A stretch of 64,000 nucleotides of DNA from Methanobacteriaceae archaeon (lineage in GTDB: Archaea > Methanobacteriota > Methanobacteria > Methanobacteriales > Methanobacteriaceae): contig JAHFBZ010000001.1 in the NCBI GenBank assembly GCA_023249725.1, positions 1-64,000 on the forward strand. Direction: 5' to 3'. Of this stretch, positions 47,899 through 58,340 are shown piece after piece. The notes beneath the pieces are model-generated. The model did not search any database. It was given only the letters and a program-made list of their open reading frames with translations, and had not been told where the DNA came from. Position 1 is the stretch's first letter, and every line of letters starts with the position of its first letter. The position numbers were made by a program, and so were the translations under genes.

Positions 47899-50895
47899 CT
47901 AAATATCCTCTGCAGCCCCTAAATGGAGCATATTATCTGAAATCTTTCCTTCATAAAGACAATTTATAATTTCACTATATCTTTCTATGATGAATTTTCT
48001 CTTAAGCTTTAAATTAGCAGTAAGGTCGCCTTTATCAATTGAAAGATCATTTTTTAGAATTGCCCATCGCTTTATTTGTTCTGGGTGGGATAAATTGGAA
48101 TTAATGTTTATAATAGCATTATCAAGATTTTTTAGGGATATATTGGGTTTATCTAGCCATATAAGTCCTACACAATATGGTTTTTGTTCTCCTATTACCA
48201 TAGCCTCGGATGTGCCTGTTATGGACTTGATAAGGACTTCCATTTTAAGAGGGGAGATAGTTTTTCCATAAGAGTTTATTATGACTTCTTTTTTACGGCC
48301 AGTAATCACTAAACTGCCATCTTCTGTTAAATGCCCATAATCTCCAGTTAATAACCATTCATCTGAGAATAAGGAACCGCTATCCTGTTTAAAGTAGCCC
48401 TTAGTCACTTGAGGCCCTTTAACCAGTACTTCCCCATCATTTGCTATTTTAATACATGTTTGGGGTAGGGGTTTTCCCACGGTGTGTGGTTGATTATTAC
48501 CTAATCTATTGATGGTTATCAAAGGGGCTTCAGTAAGTCCATATGCATTGTAGATTTCAATTCCCAGTTTTTGAAATTTTTTAATGAGACTTTCGCTTAT
48601 AGGGGCGGAGCCCACAATTAATTGAGAACACTTATGTAGGCCGGCCTTTTTAAGGAGTAAATTTCCTAGAAAACCAGCCAAATATTTATTTAAAACGATT
48701 TTTAATCCCCATTGTTTTTTGCTTTTACAGTAAATCTTGCCCCACAAACTTTCGCTGAAAGAATCCCATAATTTTTCATAAAACCGGGGAACGGAAAAAA
48801 ACACTTTGGGTTTTACCTGGGGGAGAACATGTGCTAATTCTTGAAAATCTTCTAAAAAATAAAGTTTTAATGGGGCAGGAGCATAATATGGGGCGTAAGT
48901 GCCAAGTATCCCTTCTACCACATGATTCATAGGTAAAAATGATAAATAAGAAACTCCTTCCGTCCTATCTCTCCAGGGGGGCATGGAAGCAATGAATTCT
49001 GCCATCCAGCGTAGGTTTCCATGATTGAACATTACTCCACGGGGATCTCCTGTGGTTCCAGAAGTGTATCTAATGGTGGCCAGAGATTCAAAATCAACAG
49101 GAGCTCTTATACTGCCTTCGAGTATTTTGGCAGGGTTTTCCGAATTTTCATTCTCCATATTTTCTGTATTTTCAATATCCTTACTAGCATTTTCCAATCC
49201 AATATTCAAAAATTCCTCCCAGGAAATGATGGGATGGGCGGGATTGGATTCGCACTTTTTAGACTCTTCTTCAACAAGTTTCTGGTTTAAATTCGATTTT
49301 AGTGTAAATGAAACTGCTGGAATTTCTAAATCTAGTTCATTTATTTGTTTTAGCACGTTTTCATTTCCTAACAGGAGCAATTTTGATGAACTATCTTTTA
49401 TCAGGTCTTTTATTTCATTTAATGGACTAGTATAATATAATGGAACACTTATTGCCCCTAAAAGCCCTACCGCCACATCTAAAATAAAATAACGGGTGCT
49501 ATTGAATCCTAAGATGGCTACTCGATCTTGTGGTTTAATACCTAACTTTTGTAAAGCATTAGCGGCCATAATAATTTTTTTTCTTATATCTGGACCTGAT
49601 TGTTTGATTAACTGTCCATTAACAATATCAAAGCATTCTACAGGAAAACTTCTGCTTTTAAGGCGGTAAGTTATTTGTTCATGAACGGTACGTTCTGAGC
49701 GATGGAAGAATCCCATGTAAACGGAGTATTTTAGAATATTATCTATAAAATTTTTCCATTGGTGAGGATAAGGTCCTGAGAGTTGCTCAGTATTTTCCCG
49801 ACTAAAACGTCGATTTTCCTGTATGTATGGTGCCAGTATTCCTAATACTGATTTATCGAACCCTTCAGCACTTTTAGACTTTTTAATGTCTTTAAATACA
49901 AATTTAAGGATTTTTTCAGTCCATTGTTGAGGTAGTGGTAAAAATAAAGGCCGAGGAAGATTAATTCCTAAATTAGTAGATGCCCACTTTCGAGTATATT
50001 CTATCAGTTCCCTTACACTAGGTAAAACTTCGTCAGGAGCGGTTAAATGGAAGGTTAAATTCTGAGCTTTATCATTAAATGTTAAATCTACTACTGATTG
50101 GCCAATGTAGTCTACTGGGACCAGGTTAATCTTACTGGAGGGAGAAATAGGTAAAAATCTTAATTTACCAGTTAAATAAAGTCTAAGGGGAACATAAACG
50201 GTATTAAAAGTTTTTATCTGTCCCGTTTTAGAATCTCCCACCACCATTCCTGGTCGGAATATAGAAAAAGGAATTTGGGATTTTTTTACTTCCATCTCTG
50301 CTTCAAATTTACTTTTTTCATAGTTACTGGAAAAACCTTTGTAGGAATCCAAATAACTTTCTAAAATATCTCCTTCACGCTTTCCAGCCACATAAGCGGT
50401 GGATAAAAATGAAAATCTTTCTAAACCATGATTTTCATCAACTTTTCTGGCTAGATGCAGAACATTTTTAGTACCATTCACATTAGTCTTTCTGAGTTCA
50501 TTTAATGGCCCATTAAGTCTTAAATCAGCTACAGTATGTATAATATGGCTTATATTGTGAACCAGCATATTATACTGAGAATCCTTCAGACCAAGATTTT
50601 TTTCAGTGACATTTCCATTCAATATCTCTATCTTCCCGTCACTTAAGCTTTCAATAAGATCAGGATACTCCCACCATGCTCTTTTTAGCCGTATTTTAGC
50701 ATCAAAATCATTTTTCCCCCTTATCATTGCTAAAATTTGTACATCTTTTCGTTGGATTAATTCTTGAGCAATATATGTCCCAATAAAACCATTAGCTCCT
50801 GTAAGAAGGACTATTAATTTTTTCACAGGTGTTTTCTGGATAAATGGTGTGGAAATGGATTGATTTTTAGTAGAATTTTTGATAAGGGAGTTCAT
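47899..50895 (-). CDS. Acyl reductase-adenylation fusion protein (SDR + AMP-ligase)
   Basis: 998 aa, two enzymes on one chain. Residues about 25-390 are an extended SDR of the thioester-reductase/male-sterility type: TGANGFIG (32-39) binds NAD(P), LSTAYVAG (164-171) and Tyr192/Lys196 (YEKSK) form the catalytic set. Residues about 400-985 are an acyl-adenylate synthetase: RYTSGTTGDPRGVM (about 600), YGLTEAP, TGDYGHL and GRKKEVIINSYGKTISP. No phosphopantetheine carrier domain is visible. Carboxylic acid reductases have adenylation-carrier-reductase order, so this is reversed and carrier-less. It could turn an acid to acyl-CoA and then to aldehyde. Its start overlaps the pyruvyl transferase stop (ATGA). 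Confidence 0.88.
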   Translation of the reverse strand: MNSLIKNSTKNQSISTPFIQKTPVKKLIVLLTGANGFIGTYIAQELIQRKDVQILAMIRGKNDFDAKIRLKRAWWEYPDLIESLSDGKIEILNGNVTEKNLGLKDSQYNMLVHNISHIIHTVADLRLNGPLNELRKTNVNGTKNVLHLARKVDENHGLERFSFLSTAYVAGKREGDILESYLDSYKGFSSNYEKSKFEAEMEVKKSQIPFSIFRPGMVVGDSKTGQIKTFNTVYVPLRLYLTGKLRFLPISPSSKINLVPVDYIGQSVVDLTFNDKAQNLTFHLTAPDEVLPSVRELIEYTRKWASTNLGINLPRPLFLPLPQQWTEKILKFVFKDIKKSKSAEGFDKSVLGILAPYIQENRRFSRENTEQLSGPYPHQWKNFIDNILKYSVYMGFFHRSERTVHEQITYRLKSRSFPVECFDIVNGQLIKQSGPDIRKKIIMAANALQKLGIKPQDRVAILGFNSTRYFILDVAVGLLGAISVPLYYTSPLNEIKDLIKDSSSKLLLLGNENVLKQINELDLEIPAVSFTLKSNLNQKLVEEESKKCESNPAHPIISWEEFLNIGLENASKDIENTENMENENSENPAKILEGSIRAPVDFESLATIRYTSGTTGDPRGVMFNHGNLRWMAEFIASMPPWRDRTEGVSYLSFLPMNHVVEGILGTYAPYYAPAPLKLYFLEDFQELAHVLPQVKPKVFFSVPRFYEKLWDSFSESLWGKIYCKSKKQWGLKIVLNKYLAGFLGNLLLKKAGLHKCSQLIVGSAPISESLIKKFQKLGIEIYNAYGLTEAPLITINRLGNNQPHTVGKPLPQTCIKIANDGEVLVKGPQVTKGYFKQDSGSLFSDEWLLTGDYGHLTEDGSLVITGRKKEVIINSYGKTISPLKMEVLIKSITGTSEAMVIGEQKPYCVGLIWLDKPNISLKNLDNAIININSNLSHPEQIKRWAILKNDLSIDKGDLTANLKLKRKFIIERYSEIINCLYEGKISDNMLHLGAAEDI

Positions 50896-52190
50896 AGTGT
50901 GCCCGCCCGGTTTAAAGATATTTTAAGGAACTCTTTTAGCAAATTTTTATTTTTCTGTGCTCTTTTTAATTGATCATCATAACCTATTTTTAAAGCATTT
51001 TGTATGGATTCTGGTGATTTTAAAAGCTCTTCCGCTTTATTTCTAACTTTTTGCCATAAATCCGGGTCATCATAATCTATAAAGTAGTCTTCATAGATTC
51101 CTACTTCTTTATAAAGATTTTTTAACCGAGTATCATGTCCGATAGCAACTTGTGGGACTTTTTCACTCAAAGATAAAACTGAGGCATGATAACGGGAAGT
51201 AAGAAGAAAATTTAGGTTTCTCAGCAGTACCGTCATTTCTGAGGCGTTGTATTTATTAGAGGAGAATATTCTGGCTTTTTCAGGATACTGCATTTTTTCC
51301 AAAATTTTCCGGGCCAGTGGCTCATCCAGGTCCTCCATACATATCAATGCTATATTCTGCTGGTATTTTTGGATAAAATGGTCGGCCATTTGGGCCCAGG
51401 AATTTGCTAGTGCTTCGCTTTGATGGTCCCTTTCAGGGGAACGGGAGAAATAATAAGGCCATTTATACTGGTCTTCAGACCTCCCCCAGGGCCGAATTAC
51501 CACTGGCCACAGGTAAAAATCCACCACAGAAAGTCCCACCAAGTTATTTTCGGCTTCAAGCCAAGTTTCTTTTAGAAAATTGTAATTTTCGGGATTTAAT
51601 TTCAATTCAAATGCACAATCGGCAGTAACTTCTATAGGTGCAGTCACACCTGTAGATTTAAGAATTTCCCGAGATTTGTAGTTCCGGGTGATTATTAAAT
51701 CAGTTTTACTGGCTTCTCTTTTAACTAATCGTTTATTGAGGGAAGATAATTTTCCGGCATCAACGGCATAGGCCAGTGACGACTTTTTAAAATCATTGGC
51801 ACATTTAGTGGCCCATAAAAAGGCCCAAAGAAGAGCGGAAGTCCAGGTATCCATGTAACAACTACCTTCTACTAAAATTACAATATCATGTTCTTTAACC
51901 AGCTTGCGCATGGTGAAAAAGTAAATGGAAGGCAAAGGAACAATTTTAATGTTTTCAGTTTCTTTTAGATACCTTCGGAGATTTTCTTGATTGAGCGTGG
52001 GCACGGTAATCTCTACATTTTCCCCTAAAATTTCCTTTAAATCAGCTATAATTGCATGAAGTCTGGCTTCAGAGCCAGTATTATTGGCCCCATTATATCC
52101 TACTAAAAGTATTTTGACTTTTTTTCCACTTAAATCGTCATTATTTTGATTTATTGGAATTTCAGGTGATTTTGAAGAATTTTTTAGCAT
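50892..52190 (-). CDS. Polysaccharide pyruvyl transferase family protein
   Basis: 432 aa. KVKILLVGYNGANNTGSEARLHAIIADL and LLTSRYHASVLSLSEKVPQVAIGHDTRLKNLYKEVG are typical of the CsaB-like family that moves pyruvate from phosphoenolpyruvate onto a glycan as a ketal. Many methanogens have several members acting on surface glycans. AGGAGA precedes the ATG. It overlaps the reductase-adenylation fusion by four bases, which is strong evidence of co-translation and perhaps a joint pathway. Confidence 0.85.
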   Translation of the reverse strand: MLKNSSKSPEIPINQNNDDLSGKKVKILLVGYNGANNTGSEARLHAIIADLKEILGENVEITVPTLNQENLRRYLKETENIKIVPLPSIYFFTMRKLVKEHDIVILVEGSCYMDTWTSALLWAFLWATKCANDFKKSSLAYAVDAGKLSSLNKRLVKREASKTDLIITRNYKSREILKSTGVTAPIEVTADCAFELKLNPENYNFLKETWLEAENNLVGLSVVDFYLWPVVIRPWGRSEDQYKWPYYFSRSPERDHQSEALANSWAQMADHFIQKYQQNIALICMEDLDEPLARKILEKMQYPEKARIFSSNKYNASEMTVLLRNLNFLLTSRYHASVLSLSEKVPQVAIGHDTRLKNLYKEVGIYEDYFIDYDDPDLWQKVRNKAEELLKSPESIQNALKIGYDDQLKRAQKNKNLLKEFLKISLNRAGTL

Positions 52191-52357
52191 GAAATCTCCT
52201 TAATAATGATAATAATGTGTATCTGAAAATCATTTAATTAACTCAATTAATTATCATTATCCTCAATTAATCTCATATTATAATCAATTTTTAAATGGAT
52301 TTATTGTTCCATTTCAATTCAGTTTAAATTCAATAATTTTAATTAAATTAATAATTC

Positions 52358-53134
52358 TCAATTATCCGCAGGCCCCACGTCTCTCATTAAAAATAAAACT
52401 ATTTTCATCATTATGGTGACGCCAATTCTTTTAAAAGGACTTATTTTAACCGGATAAAAATAATTGTCTTTGTTTTGGTAAAATTCATGATCTGCTGGAA
52501 AGTAGTCTCCCATGCTAGATGTAAATTTCATAAAACGGAAGTGAATGTACTCGGTTAATGTAGGGCGGGCCATCCCACCTTTTTCCAGGCTTTTATAAAA
52601 TTCATGAGCTGATTTTTCAATATTTTGCTGATTTTTCTTTTTCAAAGCTTCACTCATAGTCCATGGTGGAATAATAACTCCTAACTTATTCATTTTCCCG
52701 AAACCCCATATATGCAATGTTTCCAGATATTTTAGAGTTTCATTCATACCTGAACCGGCTGTGGTACAAATTGCCAGTGCTCTGTGCCTGAAGAAGACGG
52801 GCCGGTGAAAAATATAGGCAAAACGGTCAATGAAATTTTTCATTAAGCCACTAATCATTTGACAGTACACGGGTGATGCAAATATCACCCCATCTGCTTC
52901 TAAAATTCTCTTTTCAATATCTTCGCGGTCATCTTTTAAGGGACAAAATTCTTCTCCGCGACTCACGCAGTTAAAACAACCTCTACACATTTCCAGATGA
53001 GCATCTTTTAAAAAGAGATATTCAAATTTAATATCACCCAGTTTCTGCATTTCTTTTTCCAGTTCTTGAGTGGCCTGATAGGTATTTCCTCTTTTTCTAG
53101 GACTCCCCATTATTGCTAATACTTTCATTTTCAT
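52358..53134 (-). CDS. Flavodoxin-fold NADPH-dependent FMN reductase-like protein
   Basis: 258 aa. VLAIMGSPRKRGNT is the FMN phosphate loop; CRGCFNCVSRGEEFCPLKDD and FASPVYCQMISGLMKNFIDRFAY are typical of archaeal iron-sulfur flavoproteins and FMN reductases, with the compact cysteine set CxxCxxC...C. The extra C-terminal region is basic and hydrophobic. I use the ATG at 53134, after AGTGATT; the GTG at 53143 overlaps that site. Partner and substrate are unknown; it lies between an Fe-S protein and the pyruvyl transferase. Confidence 0.75.
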   Translation of the reverse strand: MKMKVLAIMGSPRKRGNTYQATQELEKEMQKLGDIKFEYLFLKDAHLEMCRGCFNCVSRGEEFCPLKDDREDIEKRILEADGVIFASPVYCQMISGLMKNFIDRFAYIFHRPVFFRHRALAICTTAGSGMNETLKYLETLHIWGFGKMNKLGVIIPPWTMSEALKKKNQQNIEKSAHEFYKSLEKGGMARPTLTEYIHFRFMKFTSSMGDYFPADHEFYQNKDNYFYPVKISPFKRIGVTIMMKIVLFLMRDVGPADN

Positions 53135-53291
53135 GTGAATCACTTTTTAGTATTAATCATGTTTAATAATAAATTTTTTAAATTTGATTATGGTTATTAT
53201 CTGGGACTAAATTTTTATTTAAATTTAGACATAGACTTCAAGTGTAAAAAAATACACTAATTGTGAATTTTAATTAAAATATTTTATAAAT

Positions 53292-54194
53292 TTAGGAATG
53301 GAAATTATTTTCTATTTTCTGATATCCTAATCGGTTAAAACTACATTCTTTCATACAGATGGTACATCCATGACATAAATCAGTAATTATTTTTGTTTTT
53401 AATCCTTGAGGAGTATTTTTTTCTACAATAGCTTGGTTGGGGCATTTTTTTATGCATTTACCACAACTAACACAAAATTCACTAATCCACAGATGGGCAT
53501 CAGATGAGGTGTCTGGTAGGTTTTCTGCACTTATAAATATTGCAGATATTCTTTGTCTAGGCCCTAATTCGGGAGTTATTAGTAATCCATGTCTTCCAAT
53601 ATTTCCCAGTCCGGCTTTTTTTGCTAATTTGGTGTATACTACTAATCCTCCTGCTGGATGACTGGGGTGTGATGAAAAACCATTTTTTCGCAGATACTGG
53701 GCCAGGAGGTTGGTTTTTTTACCTAATTCATCATAGGTTAAGATTCCATCTTCTTGGGTTTGGGGGCTGGGGGCCATATTTACGGCATTTTCATCCATTT
53801 CCATGGTCAATACAATGGTTTTTTTAAATAAAATGGATCTATCTTGGAATATTATGTCCGAAGGAACATCCACATATCCAATTTTATTTATTCCCAGTGA
53901 ACTGGCATATTTTTCAAATTCATCCTTAAATTCTGAATCCATGTGCATTTTGGGATTTTCCGGATTTTCATCTAATGATTTAATGGTTTTTTCTATGTTT
54001 TTAGCAATGGAAAGTTGCTTAGGGAGAGTTTTTAATGTAATTTTGAGCTTGTCAGGCATTTTCTTTTCAGGTGAATTACTGGAAGCTGAAACTGCTCCAG
54101 GAGCTTTATTTAAGCTCATTTCCAATTTATTTATTTTATTAAGTCGATAATCTGCATATTTTGATTTTAAACTATCTATTTTATCTAATATCAT
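53292..54194 (-). CDS. 4Fe-4S protein of the epoxyqueuosine reductase/reductive dehalogenase-like type
   Basis: 300 aa. The C-terminal part has two ferredoxin motifs, CVSCGKCIKKCPNQA and CHGCTICMKECSF. The middle contains GLGNIGRHGLLITPELGPRQRISAIF, shared with QueG and reductive dehalogenase-type proteins that bind corrinoid. No signal is seen. I start at the ATG at 54194 (after AGGGTG); an in-frame GTG at 54218 also exists. The N-terminal ~90 residues are charged and unlike QueG. It is likely a redox protein in the TetR-headed block. Confidence 0.7.
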   Translation of the reverse strand: MILDKIDSLKSKYADYRLNKINKLEMSLNKAPGAVSASSNSPEKKMPDKLKITLKTLPKQLSIAKNIEKTIKSLDENPENPKMHMDSEFKDEFEKYASSLGINKIGYVDVPSDIIFQDRSILFKKTIVLTMEMDENAVNMAPSPQTQEDGILTYDELGKKTNLLAQYLRKNGFSSHPSHPAGGLVVYTKLAKKAGLGNIGRHGLLITPELGPRQRISAIFISAENLPDTSSDAHLWISEFCVSCGKCIKKCPNQAIVEKNTPQGLKTKIITDLCHGCTICMKECSFNRLGYQKIENNFHS

Positions 54195-54266
54195 TTTTGA
54201 CACCCTTGGTCTATTCACAATGCTTATTCAAACTAATCTATTCATTATTATTCTTTTTCAACTAAC

Positions 54267-55109
54267 CTATTCACAGATTAATATTTTCTCCAGTTCATTA
54301 TGATTAATTTCAGTAGGGAAACCATCTTCGTGCCAGCTGGTTCTGACATCCTAAATAGCGCCTCTAAAATTAAGATTCATAATCTCGGCTCCAAGTATGT
54401 TTAAATGATACTCCACCTGTTTCTCCCACAAAATATTAGGTCTTCTTTATCAATATGGTCAGCTAGTTTTTCATCAAGGAAATTGCCTACTTGTGAGTGT
54501 ACTGACTTAAATTTTTACAAGCAGTTTCATGAAACCAGTCGGCAAACATCAAGATGCTGGTAAGATCTAAGGCAAATTCTTCTTCTGATTTTTGAGATAA
54601 AAATTCTTTCCAGATTCTTAAGTGCTTTAATTCTTGAACATAATCTCCTGTCGCTTCTAACCATTTTAATAGAAGTTTTAGATTTTCTTTAGTTAATTCT
54701 GCCATTTCAAAGGATTCACTTAGAATATCATAGCTGGAATCATAACGGGAATTATTATTTGAAAGGAACATGGTGGCCATTAGTCCAAGCACATCATCTA
54801 TTTCTTCTTTTAAGGAGGGAATTTCATTTCTGAGAATGGAAAGTTTTGATAATAATTTCTGAGGCCTTTCATCCAGATTTAAAGATCTTGATGAGTAGTT
54901 ATTCCAGAAAATCCCTAACATCAATGCTTCAAAAATACATTCTTCTTTTGGGGGATTTTTTTATAGTTAGCGTGTGTGAATGATTGGAATTCACTAACCA
55001 GGGAATCAATAAATCCTTCTGATGCTTGGAGAACTTCTGGGGTGAAACTTTTGATTTTGTTATAGTAATCTTCTCTTCCAGATTGGAGATTATAGGTAAT
55101 GGTTTCCAT
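54267..55109 (-). pseudogene. Decayed gene with several frameshifts and a stop
   Basis: Three pieces of one apparent protein lie in different frames. Piece 1 (55109-54921) begins METITYNLQSGREDYY. Piece 2 (54924-54487) continues after a shift at an A7/C5 run near 54950; joined, the text reads IPPKEECIFEALMLGIFWNN. After the TAG at 54487-54489 another frame goes on (GNFLDEKLADHIDKEDLIFC), and after a further shift near 54430 comes EKQVEYHLNILGAEIMNLNF, then a TAG at 54351-54353 and a tail to 54267. I do not recognise the family. Pieces 1 and 2 might still be made. It sits directly after the TetR gene. Confidence 0.7.
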
Positions 55110-55119
55110 TCTATCATCT

Positions 55120-55749
55120 TTATTCGATTTTAACACTGTTTAGAATGAATTGCATGTGTTCTTCCATATCATCGAACATTTCGCGCAGAAATTTCTCTGG
55201 TTCGTCAGGGTACTTCAGCACGAAATTTTCAATTAAGAGGTAGATGGCATAGCTAAAATATTCTCGGGCCAATCTTTCGGGATCTACCGGTTTTATGATA
55301 TTTTTTTCTATCATTGCTGTGAATATCTGGGTCCAGGCCTGGATTGGTGTTTCTATTAATTCTTTTAAAAAGAATTCTTTGATTTTGGAGTTGTGGTACA
55401 TTTCAATTAGTAATAATCTCCATATTTTAATCATTTTTGGGTCGTGCATGCGTTCTTCAAACATCTTGGACCCGGCTTGGTAGAACATCTCCGGACTTTG
55501 ATCCAGGAGTATTTCCATTTGTTCTTCAGGAATGCCGGTTTCATCCATTTCTTTTATAAAATAATCAAGTATAGTGTCTAAGATAGCTTCTTTACTGGAG
55601 TAATGGTTGTAAATTGAGCTTTCTCTTATTCCCACTCCCCGACCTATTTCTCGGATGGAAACGGCGTCGAATCCTTTTTCTGAGAAAAGATCGATGGAAA
55701 CATCGAATATTTTTTCCTTGGTTGGTTTGCTTGATTTTTGTGATGTCAT
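55120..55749 (-). CDS. TetR-family transcriptional regulator
   Basis: 209 aa. The N-terminal helix-turn-helix (about 10-55, KIFDVSIDLFSEKGFDAVSIREIGRGVGIRESSIYNHYSSKEAIL) is classic TetR; the rest is a helical ligand-binding domain. I start at ATG 55749, after AGGTGA; a GTG at 55758 overlaps that site. Its promoter region holds two copies of a palindromic motif. It heads the minus-strand accessory block and is the likely local repressor. Confidence 0.93.
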   Translation of the reverse strand: MTSQKSSKPTKEKIFDVSIDLFSEKGFDAVSIREIGRGVGIRESSIYNHYSSKEAILDTILDYFIKEMDETGIPEEQMEILLDQSPEMFYQAGSKMFEERMHDPKMIKIWRLLLIEMYHNSKIKEFFLKELIETPIQAWTQIFTAMIEKNIIKPVDPERLAREYFSYAIYLLIENFVLKYPDEPEKFLREMFDDMEEHMQFILNSVKIE

Positions 55750-55775
55750 AATTTTCACCTGTAAATTTATTTACT

Positions 55776-55837
55776 AACTAACACTCGTTCGCATAGTTAA
55801 GTTGGCAAAAGTAGTATATAAAACTAACGTTCGTTCT
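55776..55837. promoter_or_regulatory. Two putative TetR operators in divergent promoter
   Basis: AACTAACACTCGTTCG (55776-55791) and AACTAACGTTCGTTCT (55822-55837) agree at 13 of 16 bases. The second contains AACTAACGTTCGTT, a 14-base inverted repeat with one mismatch per arm. Between them is a TATATAAA box (55815-55822). They flank the start region of both tetR and the response-regulator gene, as expected for an autoregulated TetR site. Confidence 0.6.
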
Positions 55838-55893
55838 TAAAAATTTCCATAAAAACAAATATTATTATTATAATATTATTATTGGTTATTCCC

Positions 55894-56626
55894 ATGCTAG
55901 CTAAAAAAATTCTATTGGTTGAGGATGAATGCATAGAAGCATTAGATATTAAGCGTACCTTAGAATCTTTTGGCTATGAAGTTCCATATATAGCTTCTAG
56001 TGGTGAAGAAACTGTAGATAAAGCTTTAAAAATCATGCCAGATCTTATTTTGATGGATATAATTCTTAAAGGAGAATCCAATGGTATAAATGATGCTTCT
56101 AAAATTAAAGAAATAAATATACCAATTATTTACTTAACTGCTAATTTGGAAGAGTCTACAATTGAAAAAGCTAAATTTACAGAACCCTATGACTATATAA
56201 TCAAACCATACGATCCTATAGAACTTAAATATGCTATAGAACTCGCCATTTACAAAACCCAAACCGAAAAAGAATTAAAGCAGAGTGAAAAAAGGTTCCG
56301 TCACATCCTGGAAAATTCATTAGATGCAGCTTATAGGCGTAATTTGGACATTGATGAGTATGATTATTTAAGCCCAGTGATTGAACAGGTACTTGGCTAT
56401 TCTGCAGAAGAGTTCATTTCCCTGCCATCAACAAAGGTTTTGGAACTAATACATCCCCATGACCGGGAAAATGCGGATAATATTTTTGCTAATGCACTTT
56501 CTGGAAAAACAAAGACATACAACATTGAATATCGTTTCAAACAAAAAGACGGACACTATAAATGGGTAAAAGATTTTGGTTCCATAGTGCAAGACGAAGA
56601 CATTATGTTTCTCATTGGTTCAGTGC

Positions 56627-56637
<11 letters not shown>
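55894..56637 (+). CDS. Response regulator-PAS protein (5' part of a split sensor)
   Basis: 247 aa: a receiver domain (about 4-120, phospho-acceptor Asp55 in LILMDIILKG, Lys in IIKPYDP) and one PAS domain (about 130-245) that stops short at GSVHDY. The next frame resumes with INERKKGEE. PAS domains normally end HDITERK, so removing one base near 56631 would give HDINERKK and join both genes into a receiver-PAS-PAS-kinase hybrid common in Methanobacterium. I start at the ATG at 55894; an upstream TTG has no ribosome site. The divergent TetR motifs lie in its promoter. Confidence 0.8.
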
Positions 56638-57721
<1,084 letters not shown>

Positions 57722-57893
57722 CTATAATTAAACTATTATTTAGAGATTATAATAATTTTACATGCATTTAAGGCCTTATTTAATAGTTAAATTCCTTTGT
57801 TAGTTAATTTATATCAAAATATTTCTATATGAGATTAATAATATTTTATTAGATATTATAATCCATCAAAATAATTAGATTTTATCCAATTAA

Positions 57894-58310
57894 ATGAGCT
57901 ATAAAATGTCTTTAACTCATGAAGAAGTGAAAAACTTATTTAACCACCTTAAAACCGGCCAAAATGAACTTTTTTTCCAACGAGTGGCCCCGGATGTTAA
58001 ATGGACGGTAATGGGAAATCATCCTTTGGCCGGGACATATTATAGTAAAGATGACTTTGTTTTGCACACATTTGGCAGATTAAACAAAATATTAAAAGAA
58101 GGAGTGATTCTGGAAGTTAAAAATATTTTCATAGACTTTGATGTGGCCATTGTGGAAATGGAATCATTATCTACGGCTTTAAATGGAAAACCATTCAACA
58201 ATACTTACTGCTGGATTACGCGATTTGAAAATGATATTATTGTAGAAGTGAGGGCCTATGTAGATTCGGCTCTGGTGCAGAAGGTTATTGATGAAAATGA
58301 AACTATTTAA
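57894..58310 (+). CDS. SnoaL-like/NTF2-fold protein
   Basis: 138 aa with the cone-shaped NTF2 fold signature: an N-terminal helix, VAPDVKWTVMGNHPLAGTYYSKDDFV, VAIVEMESLSTALNGKPFNNTYCWITRFENDIIVEVRAYVDSALV. Such proteins are small isomerases, hydrolases or binding modules; the substrate cannot be told. A second ATG at 57906 is an alternative start. It is followed 12 bases later by the ribosome region of the Fpg-like gene and may be co-transcribed. Confidence 0.75.
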   Translation: MSYKMSLTHEEVKNLFNHLKTGQNELFFQRVAPDVKWTVMGNHPLAGTYYSKDDFVLHTFGRLNKILKEGVILEVKNIFIDFDVAIVEMESLSTALNGKPFNNTYCWITRFENDIIVEVRAYVDSALVQKVIDENETI

Positions 58311-58340
58311 AATTCATTATAATTGAAAGGAGCTTTTAAA

